Source of the DNA: Lentibacter algarum
GTDB taxonomy: Bacteria; Pseudomonadota; Alphaproteobacteria; Rhodobacterales; Rhodobacteraceae
Reading direction: 5' to 3'
Assembly (NCBI RefSeq): GCF_018860975.1
Contig: NZ_JAHKQI010000010.1
Location: 372,001-436,000 of the forward strand
DNA: 64,000 nucleotides
This document shows, piece after piece, positions 1 to 9,158 of this stretch (its first letter is position 1; each line of letters starts with the position of its first letter). The notes under the pieces were generated by a model. It did no database searches. It was given only the letters and a program-made list of their open reading frames with translations, and was not told the DNA's origin. Both the position numbers and the translations under genes were made by a program.

Positions 1-621
1 GCCCCGCGACTTGCGCCGGATAAAATACGCGCCCATCGACTTGATAAGCCTGCTCAGCGGCCAGACGCGCGCCCACTCGCCAACAGCATAAGACAAAGTG
101 CTTTGCTCGGAGGCCAGATATGTCACCAAAACATAGTCCATATTGCTGCGGTGGTTCATCACAAACACCACAGTTGCCTCACGGTCGATTGTGGCCAGTG
201 TTTCGCGCGCGTGATGACCAAGGCGAACGCGATAGAGCAGTCGGCTGATAAACTTGGTCAGCCTCATAGCCACGCCGTAGTATAGCGTCGCGCTAAATGA
301 GGGCACAATCTCGCGCGCATAGCGACGCGCCCTCTCAAACGCGACGTTCTCCGGCACACCTTCTTTTCTGGCGTGTTCCGCAATCGCGCGCGACACTTCC
401 TCGTCATATGTCAGCCTCTGGATCATGTCGTGCCTGCGGGCCAACTTGAAAGGCTCGATCGGGCGGTCAAGCTTCTCATTGAGCTTGGCAACAGCCTTCT
501 CCATCCGCCGCCGGAAGAACCAACGCACGGAAGGAAACAGGAAATGCGAGGCAAACGTTATCGCTGCAAAAAGCAGAATAACACCCAATAGCCAGAGCGG
601 AACTTCGATCACTTGAAACAT
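1..621 (-). CDS. PlsB-like glycerophosphate acyltransferase (partial, 3' end outside window)
   Basis: Reading the minus strand from an ATG at 621 gives 207 codons with no stop before the window edge, so the C-terminus is missing. A hydrophobic segment near residues 5-28 suggests a membrane anchor. Residues 156-162 (NHRSNMD) match the H-x4-D acyltransferase motif with H157 and D162 as the expected catalytic pair. GEWARVWPL (about 181-189) and GAYFIRRKSRG (197-207) match later blocks of the PlsB/GNPAT type. The family transfers an acyl group to glycerol-3-phosphate at the inner membrane in phospholipid synthesis. It is divergent from ecm, 155 bases away. A related lysophosphatidate acyltransferase role cannot be excluded. 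Confidence 0.8.
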   Translation of the reverse strand, partial: MFQVIEVPLWLLGVILLFAAITFASHFLFPSVRWFFRRRMEKAVAKLNEKLDRPIEPFKLARRHDMIQRLTYDEEVSRAIAEHARKEGVPENVAFERARRYAREIVPSFSATLYYGVAMRLTKFISRLLYRVRLGHHARETLATIDREATVVFVMNHRSNMDYVLVTYLASEQSTLSYAVGEWARVWPLSRLIKSMGAYFIRRKSRG

Positions 622-776
622 AGTTTACATTGGCGAAACAGGCCCGTTCTTGCAAGCGCGATTGCCACGCAGCCTCGCCGACATGCCGCAACGCAGCGAA
701 TTGACGCGCCAGATAATTCCAAGTATCAGTCTTTCAACGTAAGATAATTACCGAAACCGATTCACGAGGCCCACCG

Positions 777-2768
777 ATGTCGCAACCGCAGAAAACCGCT
801 AAAACTGATCGCCAAGCAGATCGTCCGTGGCTCATTCGCACTTACGCCGGGCACTCAACCGCCGAAGCGTCAAACGCACTTTACCGCTCCAACCTCGAGA
901 AGGGTCAGACAGGCCTCTCGGTGGCCTTCGATCTGCCCACGCAGACAGGCTATGACAGCGATCACACCCTGTCGCGCGGTGAAGTCGGCAAAGTCGGCGT
1001 GCCTGTCTGTCACCTCGGCGATATGCGCACGCTGTTCAACAACATCCCGCTTGAGCAGATGAACACCTCGATGACGATCAACGCCACAGCCCCTTGGTTG
1101 TTGTCGCTCTACATCGCCGTCGCCGAGGAGCAAGGCGCCGATATATCCAAGCTGCAAGGCACCGTGCAAAACGACCTGATCAAAGAATACCTCAGCCGCG
1201 GCACTTACGTTTGCCCGCCCAAGCCGAGCCTCAAGATGATTGGTGATGTCGCCGAATATTGCTACACACATGTGCCCAAGTGGAACCCGATGAACGTTTG
1301 TTCCTATCACCTGCAAGAAGCCGGAGCGACGCCCGAACAAGAGCTCTCCTTCGCTCTCGCCACAGCCATTGCCGTGCTTGACGAACTCAAGCCGCGTGTG
1401 CCCGCGGAAGACTTCCCCGCGCTTTGCGGCCGCATCTCGTTCTTCGTGAACGCTGGCATCCGCTTTGTCACCGAAATGTGCAAAATGCGTGCCTTCGTTG
1501 ACCTCTGGGATGAGATCCTGCTTGAGCGTTACGGCGTTGAAAACCCCAAGTTCCGCCGCTTCCGCTACGGCGTGCAAGTCAACTCGCTTGGCCTCACCGA
1601 GCAGCAGCCGGAAAACAACGTCTACCGCATTCTGATCGAAATGCTCGCCGTGACGCTTTCCAAAAAAGCCCGCGCCCGCGCTGTGCAACTCCCCGCATGG
1701 AACGAAGCCCTCGGCCTCCCGCGCCCATGGGATCAGCAATGGTCAATGCGCATGCAGCAGATCATGGCCTACGAAACCGACTTGCTTGAGTATGACGACT
1801 TGTTCGACAACAACCCTGCCGTTGACCGCAAAGTCGAAGCGCTCAAGGAAGGCGCGCGCCACGAGCTTGCCAACCTTGACGGCATGGGCGGTGCTGTCGC
1901 GTCGATCGATTATATGAAATCACGGCTTGTCGACAGCAACGCCGCCCGCTTGGGCCGCATCGAGGCGGGCGAAACCGTCGTCGTCGGTGTCAACAAATGG
2001 ACACAAACCGAGCCATCCCCCTTGATGTCTGAAGACGGCGGCATCATGGTTGTTGACCCAGCGATGGAAGCCGAGCAAGTCAGCCGCCTCAACGCATGGC
2101 GCGCCGAGCGCGACACTAAAGCAGTCGAGCAAGCCCTTGCTGCCCTGCGCGCCGATGCGCAAGCCGGCAAGAACATCATGCCCGCCAGCATCAAGGCCGC
2201 AAAGGCCGGCGCCACAACCGGTGAATGGGCCGAGCAAATGCGCGCTGTGCACGGCGAATACCGCGGCCCAACCGGCGTGTCCCCCTCGCCCTCAAACAAA
2301 ACCGAAGGCTTGGAAGAACTGCGCGCTGCCGTTGACACCATGTCCGACAAACTCGGCCGCCGCCTTGCCTTCCTCATTGGCAAACCCGGCCTTGATGGCC
2401 ACTCAAATGGCGCCGAGCAAATCGCCTTCCGCGCCCGCGACTGCGGCATGGATATCACCTACGATGGCATCCGCCTGACACCAGAAGAGCTGGTCGCCGC
2501 CGCCTTGGAGCAAAAGTCCCACGTCGTCGGCCTCTCGATCCTGTCAGGCAGTCACATCCCCCTCGTTGAAGAACTCATGCAGCGCATGGCTGAGGCAGGC
2601 CTCTCGCAAACACCCGTTGTGGTCGGCGGCATTATCCCCGACGACGACGCCGAGCGTTTGCTGGCAATGGGCGTTTCCCGTGTCTACACACCCAAAGACT
2701 TCGAGCTCAACACCATCATGGCCGATGTCATCACCCTTGCCGAACCAACGCCAGAAGCGGCCGAATAA
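777..2768 (+). CDS. ecm: Ethylmalonyl-CoA mutase (MeaA-type, coenzyme B12 dependent)
   Basis: The 663-residue protein is one chain holding a methylmalonyl-CoA-mutase-like barrel (about residues 15-500) and a C-terminal B12-binding domain (about 530-650). The B12 signature is clear: D540-x-H542-x2-G545, then GLSILSGSH and [10 protein letters not shown]. Single-chain mutases of this length with the start RTYAGHSTA are the Ecm/MeaA clade, which converts (2R)-ethylmalonyl-CoA to methylsuccinyl-CoA in the ethylmalonyl-CoA pathway of acetyl-CoA assimilation. The ATG at 777 follows an ACGAGG-like site. Other pathway genes (mch, mcl2, phaA, phaB) lie in this window, which supports Ecm over a plain methylmalonyl-CoA mutase. 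The clade assignment is family knowledge and was not tested with a tree. Confidence 0.93.
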   Translation: MSQPQKTAKTDRQADRPWLIRTYAGHSTAEASNALYRSNLEKGQTGLSVAFDLPTQTGYDSDHTLSRGEVGKVGVPVCHLGDMRTLFNNIPLEQMNTSMTINATAPWLLSLYIAVAEEQGADISKLQGTVQNDLIKEYLSRGTYVCPPKPSLKMIGDVAEYCYTHVPKWNPMNVCSYHLQEAGATPEQELSFALATAIAVLDELKPRVPAEDFPALCGRISFFVNAGIRFVTEMCKMRAFVDLWDEILLERYGVENPKFRRFRYGVQVNSLGLTEQQPENNVYRILIEMLAVTLSKKARARAVQLPAWNEALGLPRPWDQQWSMRMQQIMAYETDLLEYDDLFDNNPAVDRKVEALKEGARHELANLDGMGGAVASIDYMKSRLVDSNAARLGRIEAGETVVVGVNKWTQTEPSPLMSEDGGIMVVDPAMEAEQVSRLNAWRAERDTKAVEQALAALRADAQAGKNIMPASIKAAKAGATTGEWAEQMRAVHGEYRGPTGVSPSPSNKTEGLEELRAAVDTMSDKLGRRLAFLIGKPGLDGHSNGAEQIAFRARDCGMDITYDGIRLTPEELVAAALEQKSHVVGLSILSGSHIPLVEELMQRMAEAGLSQTPVVVGGIIPDDDAERLLAMGVSRVYTPKDFELNTIMADVITLAEPTPEAAE

Positions 2769-2778
2769 CCCGATCTGT

Positions 2779-2812
2779 GCACAGCACATTGCACAACATT
2801 GCACAGCACATT
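2779..2812. repeat. Imperfect GCAC-based tandem repeat between ecm and deoD
   Basis: The spacer carries GCACAGCACATT, then GCACAACATT, then GCACAGCACATT again (12, 10 and 12 bp), followed by GCACTGCC. The spacing and the recurring TTGCAC/TGCAC core resemble the 12-bp periodicity of the 49-bp dispersed element seen at 36660, 53157 and 60535, but the sequence is not the same. It lies about 10 bases after the ecm stop. Confidence 0.6.
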
Positions 2813-2868
2813 GCACTGCCTTTCGCTTTGACGCTATCCTAAGCACAACTCAGCGAAAGGCACGCAAC

Positions 2869-3576
2869 ATGACAGTCCACATTGGCGCAAACAAAGGCGA
2901 TATCGCCGAAACCGTCCTCATGCCAGGCGACCCCTACCGCGCCAAATGGGCAGCCGAAACGTTTCTAGAGAAACCTAAACTCGTCAACGAAGTGCGCGGC
3001 ATGCTCGGCTTCACTGGCACCTACAAAGGCAACCCCGTCACCATTCACGGCTCTGGAATGGGCATGCCTTCCCTGTCAATCTACGCCAATGAGCTGATCC
3101 GCGACTTCGGTGCCAAAACCCTGATCCGCATCGGCTCCTGCGGCGGGATGCAACCACATGTCAAAATTCGCGACGTGATCATCGCCATGACAGCTACGTC
3201 ACTCAACACCCCCTCAATGGGCTTGTTCAAAGAGGTCAACTTCGCCCCCTCCGCCGACTGGACGCTGCTGCACAAAGCCTTCCATGCCGCTGAAGCGATG
3301 AAACTCACACCTCATGTTGGCGGAATCTACTCATCCGACGTCTTCTACGACGAGCGCCCCGACCTCACCGAGCAAATGACACGCCACGGCATCCTCGGAG
3401 TCGAGATGGAAGCTGCCGAACTCTACACCGTCGCCGCCCGCCTCGGTGCCCGTGCCCTTGCCGTGCTCACGGTCTCGGATCACTTGCAAACCGGCGAAGC
3501 CCTGCCCAGCTCCGAGCGCGAACGCAGCTTCGGTGACATGGTTCAAGTCGCTCTCGACGCCGCCTTCCCATCCTAG
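2869..3576 (+). CDS. deoD: Purine nucleoside phosphorylase, DeoD type
   Basis: Starting at the ATG at 2869 gives 235 residues, the usual DeoD length; the open frame upstream of it is only an extension through the ecm end and spacer. Motifs match hexameric Deo[13 protein letters not shown] near the start, [38 protein letters not shown] and VSDHLQTGE. The enzyme splits purine nucleosides with phosphate to free base and ribose-1-phosphate in the cytoplasm, serving salvage. It follows ecm by 100 bases containing GCAC repeats, so it may be read from the ecm promoter or its own. Confidence 0.94.
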   Translation: MTVHIGANKGDIAETVLMPGDPYRAKWAAETFLEKPKLVNEVRGMLGFTGTYKGNPVTIHGSGMGMPSLSIYANELIRDFGAKTLIRIGSCGGMQPHVKIRDVIIAMTATSLNTPSMGLFKEVNFAPSADWTLLHKAFHAAEAMKLTPHVGGIYSSDVFYDERPDLTEQMTRHGILGVEMEAAELYTVAARLGARALAVLTVSDHLQTGEALPSSERERSFGDMVQVALDAAFPS

Positions 3577-3605
3577 TTCTTTTTCTTGGCCTAAGTATCC
3601 TGGGG
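3577..3605. repeat. T-rich motif with CCTAAGTATCC, intergenic dispersed type
   Basis: Directly after the deoD stop is TTCTTTTTCTTGG, then CCTAAGTATCC and a G run. A close match (CTCTTTTTCTTGT, CCTAAATATCC, then GGGG) follows the sterol desaturase gene at 51781. Both copies sit at gene ends, so a transcription-end or repeat role is possible. Confidence 0.5.
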
Positions 3606-3661
3606 GGTTCGGGGGGCTAGCCCCACGACCGGTCGGATTTGCGCAAGCAAATTCGAAACCT

Positions 3662-4504
3662 CTAGCGCCCATGCCCTCCAAGATAGCCACTCCGCTTCGG
3701 GCTTTCCCAACCGTCCAGCGCACGTTCAACAGGGGAAAACATCTCGACCAGCAGCGGATAACATGCCGCCGCATCAGAGGTGTGCTCGCTCGAACAGTCT
3801 CCTCCGGGGCAAGCCGACAGCGAACCAAGCAGATCAATCTCGGCAAAAAACTCCAGATAGTCTCCGGGCCGCACAGGCGATGCCTTCATAAAATACTGGC
3901 CGGTATTCCGCGTGAACCCCGTGCACATGAACACGTTCAACACGTCATGCACATACGGCTCGGCCTCAGATAGACCTACGCCTAAGTGATCCGCGACAGC
4001 CCGCGTCAGGTTGGAATGACAGCAATGATGATACTGCGCGCCACTCAGCAAGTTGCCAGTGTATGGATCACAGCGCGTGCCTATCACATCATGCACCGAT
4101 CCGCCGTATGCGTCGATGCCATACCAGTCAAGCGTGTCAGCAACGATCGTCGCCATGGGCCGCAGGTTCGGAAACGACGACCACATGCGCTCTCCGGTGC
4201 TGATATGCGTGCCATGCAGCGCACGAGTCTTGCCTGAGTAGAACCGCTCGCTCAAATCATGCAGGTTCCACAGGTTAAGATCGCCCACTTGCGGCCCCTC
4301 AACCGAGCTGATCCGAAAGAAACTGCCAGCCGGCACTTCAAAGCAGCAGGCCTCCCTTGGCTCCGCAACAACCTCACCCACCTTCACAGCCCCCTTACGG
4401 GCCGCTTGGTAAAGCGCCAAGGGCACCTCGGGCAGCGTTTCGTTGGGGTAGCATATCACCGGCTCAATAGCCCGCCTTGCGGCAGCATCCTCGGGTTCAC
4501 GCAT
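3662..4504 (-). CDS. DUF1989 / urea carboxylase-associated family protein
   Basis: The protein is 280 residues from the ATG at 4504, which has GGAGG seven bases upstream; a longer TTG-started reading to 4528 lacks this support. Features such as PAGSFFRI, QVGDLNLWN, TLDWYGIDAYGG and VLNVFMCTGF fit the DUF1989 fold, known from proteins beside urea carboxylase genes in urea or amine nitrogen use. No urea carboxylase is nearby. The start overlaps the stop of the sulfotransferase-like gene by 8 bases, and that gene overlaps the FAD dehydrogenase gene, so all three are probably one leftward transcript. The substrate is unknown. Confidence 0.75.
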   Translation of the reverse strand: MREPEDAAARRAIEPVICYPNETLPEVPLALYQAARKGAVKVGEVVAEPREACCFEVPAGSFFRISSVEGPQVGDLNLWNLHDLSERFYSGKTRALHGTHISTGERMWSSFPNLRPMATIVADTLDWYGIDAYGGSVHDVIGTRCDPYTGNLLSGAQYHHCCHSNLTRAVADHLGVGLSEAEPYVHDVLNVFMCTGFTRNTGQYFMKASPVRPGDYLEFFAEIDLLGSLSACPGGDCSSEHTSDAAACYPLLVEMFSPVERALDGWESPKRSGYLGGHGR

Positions 4505-5276
4505 CGCCAGCCTCCTGCGGGTGTTCAAAATACCCTAACCGCGCCTCTTGCGAAACTTCAAGCCTCTGCCAGACAAACGCATGGTCAGCCTCTTCAAGCG
4601 GCGCATATTCAGCAGGCGTGAACTTGCCCTCCGTCGCGCGTCCACGCCGCGCTTCAACCGGCCGAAACTGCTCATACCGCGGCAACCCGCTCAACTGCGA
4701 GACGCATTCAACAAAACCCTCAGGGTCAGCGCTCACATCTTCATGGCGCACCAGCAAACAGCTTTCAAATCGCGCAGCCAGTGACAAAAACCCTGTCGTC
4801 TTGGCGTTACGCAAGGCCAGAATATTGTCAAACCCTGCCCCCGTCAGCGGGTGTCTGTCATATTGCAACTCAGCGCCCCAACGGGCATCGTCTCGCAAAA
4901 CACCAAAGTTCTGCTCGTCAATCCGTGAGACCCACTCAGCCCTGATAAACTCGGCAAATGGCATCGCCGCGCGCTCGGGCGCGTGCCAGGGCCGCTTGTG
5001 CATCGAGCGCAACCAGGGTTCTGGCCCACGAAACAACACCACGGCCAAGGTGCTCGCCGGTGCCGCAACCATCATGGGAAACCCGTGCTTCCAGCCATAG
5101 CGAAAGCCGTGCGCTCCGATCCTGTCACCAGCAGAACGCGCGAGTGCGGGGATGTTTTTGATCAGCAGGCTATGCACAAGGTTGGTGCCGGTGTTGCGCT
5201 CGCCAAAAACGAAATGCTCGCTCGGCTCGACAACAGCGCGTTGCGCATGAATAACTGGAAAACCGCTATCCTGCAT
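4497..5276 (-). CDS. Sulfotransferase-like protein
   Basis: I choose the ATG at 5276 (259 residues) because it overlaps the upstream FAD dehydrogenase stop by 11 bases and follows a GGCAGGG-like site; the open frame further upstream only shadows that gene. FGERNTGTN at about residues 24-32 resembles the 5'-phosphosulfate (PAPS) binding loop of sulfotransferase-fold proteins, and VVLFRGPEPWLRSMHKR is typical of the following 3'-phosphate-binding strand and helix. The acceptor cannot be inferred; in Rhodobacterales such proteins are usually linked to surface glycans. The fold call is moderate and the activity call weak. Confidence 0.6.
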   Translation of the reverse strand: MQDSGFPVIHAQRAVVEPSEHFVFGERNTGTNLVHSLLIKNIPALARSAGDRIGAHGFRYGWKHGFPMMVAAPASTLAVVLFRGPEPWLRSMHKRPWHAPERAAMPFAEFIRAEWVSRIDEQNFGVLRDDARWGAELQYDRHPLTGAGFDNILALRNAKTTGFLSLAARFESCLLVRHEDVSADPEGFVECVSQLSGLPRYEQFRPVEARRGRATEGKFTPAEYAPLEEADHAFVWQRLEVSQEARLGYFEHPQEAGDA

Positions 5277-6906
5277 GACGCCCTGCCGCACGACCAGAGA
5301 ACAAACACCCACCAAGGAAAGTGCCCTCAAGCGCGTTATAGCCGTGATACCCGCCGCCGCCAAAACCCGAGGCCTCGCCCGCTGCATAGAGCCCTTCGAT
5401 GACATTACCAGCCCCGTCAAGCACCCGCCCATGCACATCCGTATGCAGCCCACCAAGTGACTTACGCGTCAGAACATTGAGCTTCACACCGATCAAGGGG
5501 CCGTGTTTGTCGTCAAGTATCCGGTGCGGTTTCGCTGTGCGAATAAGCCTGTCGCCACGATAGGCCCGTGCGCCGCGAATGGCTGTCACCTGTGCATCTT
5601 TGCTAAACGGGTTCTCGATCTGCAAATCGCGCGCCTCAACTTGCCTTCGGATCTTGCCCGCATCAAGCGGCACATCGCTCAGCTTGTTCATGCCTGCAAC
5701 CAGCGCGTCCAGATCATCGGCGACAACAAAATCGGCACCGTTTTTCTTGAACGCTTCAACCGCCCGCGTCGCGCCCTTGCCGAGCCGCTCTTTGAGAACC
5801 GCGCTCCACTTACCTGCAGCCAGATCAGGGTTCTGTTCTGATCCCGACAGCGCAAATTCTTTCTCGATAATGCTCTGTGTGAGGATAAACCAGCTGTGTC
5901 CATGCCCCGTGCTCAGGATGCGCTTGAGTGTTCCAAGGGTGTCAAACCCGGGCAAATACGGCGCTTCCATGCGCTCGCCAAGCGCGTCAAACCATAGCGA
6001 CGAAGGCCCCGGCAAAATGCGGATCGCGTGTTTCGGCCAGATCGGGTCCCAGTTCTGAATGCCCTCAACATAATGCCACATCCGGTCTTCGTTGATGGCC
6101 CCGGCACCTGCCGTCTTGGCAAGTTCAGCCATCTGCCCGTCAACATAGTTTGGCACGCCCGAGATCAAAAATTCAGGCGCTTGGCCGAGGCGTTTGGTCG
6201 GCCACATCTTGCGCACCAAATCGTGGTTGCCGCCAATACCGCCTGAGGTGATCACAACGGCATCCGCCTGATACGCAAAGTCGCCAACAACGTCACGGTT
6301 GCTCGCAGCCCCGCGCCGCGCGTCGTCGTCCTTCAGTATATCGCCCGCAACGCCCGTGGCGCGCCCGTCGGCTATATCAAGTGCCGTTACACGATGCCGG
6401 TATTTGATCACCAGCTTGCCGCTCCTTACATGCTCGGCCATGAGCGCCGCATAAGGTGCAACGATGCCCTCACCAACACCCCAAGTGATGTGAAACCGCG
6501 GCACCGAGTTGCCATGCCCGTGCGCTTGCGCGCCACCGCGTTCAGCCCAGCCAACCACTGGAAACCAGCTATACCCTATCTTGGAGAGCTCTTCGCGCAT
6601 CCCGCCTGCGGCCCAGTCAACAAAGGCTTCTGCAACTTTGCGAGGGTTTTCATCTTCTGCGCGATCAAACTGCGCCGAGCCGAGCCAGTCATTCATTGCC
6701 AGCTCGCGGCTGTCTTTGATACCCATGCGCCGCTGCTCGGGTGTGTCGACCATGAACAGCCCGCCAAGGCTCCAAAACGCCTGCCCACCAAGCGACTGCG
6801 GGCCTTCCATATCAAGCAGCAAAACCTGTTTGCCACGCAACACGGCCTCATGCGCCGCCGTCATGCCTGCAAGGCCTGCCCCGACGACAATAATGTCATG
6901 CTTCAT
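5266..6906 (-). CDS. FAD-dependent dehydrogenase (3-ketosteroid dehydrogenase / fumarate reductase fold)
   Basis: The 546-residue protein begins with a dinucleotide-binding motif, VVGAGLAGMTAA, followed by LLLDMEG. SLGGQAFWSLGG, AVVITSGGIGGN and the C-terminal GLYAAGEASGFGGGG are hallmarks of FAD_binding_2 dehydrogenases of about 550 residues. They act on flavin-accessible CH-CH bonds, but the substrate is unknown. The start at 6906 is well placed, and downstream genes (sulfotransferase-like, DUF1989) overlap in translation. The spacer upstream (6907-6961) is short and follows a small conserved gene. No signal peptide is seen, so it is probably cytoplasmic. Confidence 0.85.
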   Translation of the reverse strand: MKHDIIVVGAGLAGMTAAHEAVLRGKQVLLLDMEGPQSLGGQAFWSLGGLFMVDTPEQRRMGIKDSRELAMNDWLGSAQFDRAEDENPRKVAEAFVDWAAGGMREELSKIGYSWFPVVGWAERGGAQAHGHGNSVPRFHITWGVGEGIVAPYAALMAEHVRSGKLVIKYRHRVTALDIADGRATGVAGDILKDDDARRGAASNRDVVGDFAYQADAVVITSGGIGGNHDLVRKMWPTKRLGQAPEFLISGVPNYVDGQMAELAKTAGAGAINEDRMWHYVEGIQNWDPIWPKHAIRILPGPSSLWFDALGERMEAPYLPGFDTLGTLKRILSTGHGHSWFILTQSIIEKEFALSGSEQNPDLAAGKWSAVLKERLGKGATRAVEAFKKNGADFVVADDLDALVAGMNKLSDVPLDAGKIRRQVEARDLQIENPFSKDAQVTAIRGARAYRGDRLIRTAKPHRILDDKHGPLIGVKLNVLTRKSLGGLHTDVHGRVLDGAGNVIEGLYAAGEASGFGGGGYHGYNALEGTFLGGCLFSGRAAGRHAG

Positions 6907-6961
6907 TCTACGCCCTCGTTTTAAGCCAAGGCTAGAAGGCGGCTTTGATCTTGTCTAGCGA

Positions 6962-7102
6962 CTACGCGGCGACAGGCACTTCTGCATAGTGGTTTTGCGG
7001 CGCGTTTTTCGGGGTTTGGGGCGTGTAATAGGCGAAGGCTTGCTCAAGGTCAGCCAAAGCTGCAGCATTTGCCTCTTCGCGGGTGGGTGTCTGCATCGTC
7101 AT
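6962..7102 (-). CDS. Small conserved 46-residue protein
   Basis: An ATG at 7102 with AAGGAA seven bases upstream opens a 46-codon frame ending at 6962. The peptide starts MTMQTPTREEAN, contains DLEQAFAYYTP and ends NHYAEVPVAA. The composition (acidic helix, then a Pro/Asn-rich tail) and the strong ribosome binding site suggest a real gene. I believe similar mini-proteins with an AFAYYTP core occur in other Rhodobacterales, but this is memory and was not searched. No signal peptide or membrane segment is visible. It sits between the sdh terminator and the FAD dehydrogenase gene, and its function is unknown. Confidence 0.65.
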   Translation of the reverse strand: MTMQTPTREEANAAALADLEQAFAYYTPQTPKNAPQNHYAEVPVAA

Positions 7103-7213
7103 GAGTTTGTTCCTTAACTGGTTTCAAACTCCTCCCGCCGCCCTTTTAACATGACATGCTCGCCTGAACAGCAGACGATTTTGCATAGCTACCAGCGCTG
7201 AAATGCATGCCAC

Positions 7214-7252
7214 AAAAAGGGGCACAGCCCGTTACAGACTGTGCCCCTTTCA
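7214..7252 (-). terminator. Rho-independent terminator of the sdh operon
   Basis: A 12-bp perfect stem, AAAGGGGCACAG at 7216-7227 with CTGTGCCCCTTT at 7239-7250, closes an 11-base loop. Read leftward it ends in CCCCTTTTTG. It lies 20 bases past the sdhB stop. Confidence 0.9.
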
Positions 7253-7271
7253 GATTTCGAAATCTCGTAAC

Positions 7272-8054
7272 TTAAACGACGCGGTCAACCTGCATGCGCT
7301 TGATCTCTGCAATCGCTTTCGCTGGGTTCAGACCCTTAGGGCAGGTCTTGGCGCAGTTCATAATCGTGTGGCAACGGTAAAGCTTGAACGGATCTTCAAG
7401 GTCGTCCAAGCGCTCGCCAGTTGCCTCGTCGCGGCTGTCCACGATCCAGCGGTAGGCATGCAAAAGCGCTGCAGGGCCGAGGTATTTGTCGGAGTTCCAC
7501 CAATAGCTCGGGCAAGACGTCGAACAGCAGGCGCACATCACGCACTCATACAGGCCATCAAGCTTCTTGCGGTCGCCGATCGACTGCTTCCACTCTTTTT
7601 GCGGGCGGTTGGTCTTGGTTTCAAGCCAAGGCATGATGCTCGCGTGCTGGGCGTAGAAATGCGTAAGGTCGGGGATCAGATCCTTGACCACTTCCATATG
7701 CGGCAGCGGATAGATCTTCACGGTGCCGCTCTTCACTTCGTCCATGCCGTAGATGCAGGCCAGCGTGTTGATACCGTCAATGTTCATCGCACAAGAGCCG
7801 CAAATGCCCTCGCGGCACGAGCGGCGGAACGTCAGCGTCGGGTCAATCTCGTTTTTGATTTTGATCAGCGCATCGAGGATCATCGGGCCGCAGGTGTCCA
7901 TATCAAGGAAGTAGGTATCGACACGCGGGTTGGCCCCGTCATCCGGGTTCCAGCGATAAATATCAAACTGGCGCACATTCGTCGCACCTGTCGGCTTGGG
8001 CCATGTCTTGCCCGTCGTGATACGCGAGTTCTTGGGCAGGGTCAGCTGAACCAT
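7272..8054 (-). CDS. sdhB: Succinate dehydrogenase iron-sulfur subunit
   Basis: The 260-residue protein has all cluster ligands: C80, C85, C88 and C100 for [2Fe-2S], and C171/C174/C177/C181 with C228/C234/C238 for the [4Fe-4S] and [3Fe-4S] centres. It passes electrons from SdhA to the ubiquinone site in the membrane (complex II, TCA cycle). The ATG at 8054 lies inside the last codons of the upstream glycosyltransferase gene (13-base overlap), with AAGGAA as its binding site. It is the last gene of the leftward operon, followed by a strong terminator. Its separation from sdhA by two unrelated genes is unusual. Confidence 0.97.
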   Translation of the reverse strand: MVQLTLPKNSRITTGKTWPKPTGATNVRQFDIYRWNPDDGANPRVDTYFLDMDTCGPMILDALIKIKNEIDPTLTFRRSCREGICGSCAMNIDGINTLACIYGMDEVKSGTVKIYPLPHMEVVKDLIPDLTHFYAQHASIMPWLETKTNRPQKEWKQSIGDRKKLDGLYECVMCACCSTSCPSYWWNSDKYLGPAALLHAYRWIVDSRDEATGERLDDLEDPFKLYRCHTIMNCAKTCPKGLNPAKAIAEIKRMQVDRVV

Positions 8055-8812
8055 GGTTCGTTTCCTTTCAGTTCTCCAGACATGCGAGTGCCCTTGCCCA
8101 ATGCGGCAATAAAGCTCTCGGCGGTCTGGCCCAGATGTGGATTCTTGCGGCCAAATTCCTTCACCTCCCCAAGCACGCTGTCAGGCAGCCCCTTGGTGAA
8201 CGAATGGAAAATGCTATCTTCAGTCTCTTGAGCGACAATCAACCGGCCTTTGCGCGCCACGCAAATATGGGTGATGCCGTTCTCAAAGCACCACTTGGCA
8301 AAGCGAATATCGGTAAATTTCTGTGCGCTCTGCATAACCGCAAAAGGCGGCAGGTTGCGTCCCTTGGTGTAAACGGTGCCGGTGCCGACAAAATCAACAC
8401 AGATCGAGCTCTCGAGCGGCTTGCGCATCTTGTGAAACGTCCGCCGGAAGCCACGTTCCTCAAAGCCTTCAACCATCGTCGAGCCATGCACACCCAGCAC
8501 AACAGCCTTGTCAGCCGCCGAAGGCAAAACCGACATCATATGGTCAACATAGTCAGGCGCATAGTAAAGATCGTCATCAAGCAGGAAGACGTCATCATCA
8601 TCCTCCGCTTCAAACACAAACTTGCCGATGTCTTTTAAGTCCTGCTCGGGCAGATAAGGCACAATATTTTTGTAAGCACTCAAAAACGCGGGCACTTCGG
8701 TATACTCGTTCAGGCACAAAAACAGCTGCTCAACTTGCGGCGCAATCGCGGCGAGTGTCACCTCGAGGTTGGGCTCACGCGCAGGATAAGTTGCCATATG
8801 ACCGCGGATCAT
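8042..8812 (-). CDS. Glycosyltransferase-like protein inside the sdh operon
   Basis: The start ATG at 8812 follows GGAG seven bases upstream, and this GGAG overlaps the end of the lipoprotein gene. The 256-residue protein begins [20 protein letters not shown], has an acidic [16 protein letters not shown] stretch (about residues 74-89) like the metal-binding DxD of GT-A glycosyltransferases, and [11 protein letters not shown] further on. The donor and acceptor are unknown. Translation is coupled to sdhB by a 13-base overlap, so the two are made together, although no role in complex II is established. A stand-alone role in surface glycan synthesis is the default inference. Confidence 0.7.
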   Translation of the reverse strand: MIRGHMATYPAREPNLEVTLAAIAPQVEQLFLCLNEYTEVPAFLSAYKNIVPYLPEQDLKDIGKFVFEAEDDDDVFLLDDDLYYAPDYVDHMMSVLPSAADKAVVLGVHGSTMVEGFEERGFRRTFHKMRKPLESSICVDFVGTGTVYTKGRNLPPFAVMQSAQKFTDIRFAKWCFENGITHICVARKGRLIVAQETEDSIFHSFTKGLPDSVLGEVKEFGRKNPHLGQTAESFIAALGKGTRMSGELKGNEPWFS

Positions 8813-8822
8813 GCCGGCGCTC

Positions 8823-9158
8823 CTACAAACTCAGCTGGGCGACAGTCGCCTCAGCTATGCACTTGGTTGCAGCGGGTCGTTGCAACAGGTCAGTGACCAA
8901 AGCGATTGTGTCGGCATCAACACCAGCAACCGCATCGCGCGAGAGGCTGAACAACTCACTGCTGTTGGCGGCATCAATCAGGCAGTCTGAATAGGGCGTC
9001 ACAAGCTTGGCCGGAACTGTGTTCGGTAAATGCGCGGTCAATACCTTTTCAACCGTCGCTTTCGCCGTCACACGGGCCGCATCGTCAACAGCCTCCTGCG
9101 CCGTGTCACAGCCTGCGAGCGCCAAAATGCCCACCAGATATGCAGCCCTCAAACGCAT
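8823..9158 (-). CDS. Small putative lipoprotein between sdhA and sdhB
   Basis: The 111-residue protein starts [18 protein letters not shown], a lipoprotein signal with lipobox LALAGC and acylated C17. The mature part is helix-rich with two further cysteines (SDCLID and TKCIAE) that could form a disulfide in the periplasm. Its ATG overlaps the sdhA stop as TGATG, so translation is coupled to sdhA. It is not recognised as any known complex II subunit or assembly factor; the position makes a link to complex II assembly or the envelope possible but unproven. Confidence 0.75.
   Translation of the reverse strand: MRLRAAYLVGILALAGCDTAQEAVDDAARVTAKATVEKVLTAHLPNTVPAKLVTPYSDCLIDAANSSELFSLSRDAVAGVDADTIALVTDLLQRPAATKCIAEATVAQLSL

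Noticed and set aside
870-1739. 289-codon open frame antisense to ecm
   Set aside because: It lies wholly inside ecm, lacks a recognisable domain, and is explained by GC-rich codon bias on the other strand.
2566-2868. N-terminal extension of deoD through the ecm end
   Set aside because: DeoD proteins start at the MTVHIGA-like position; the extension is read through ecm codons and the repeat spacer.
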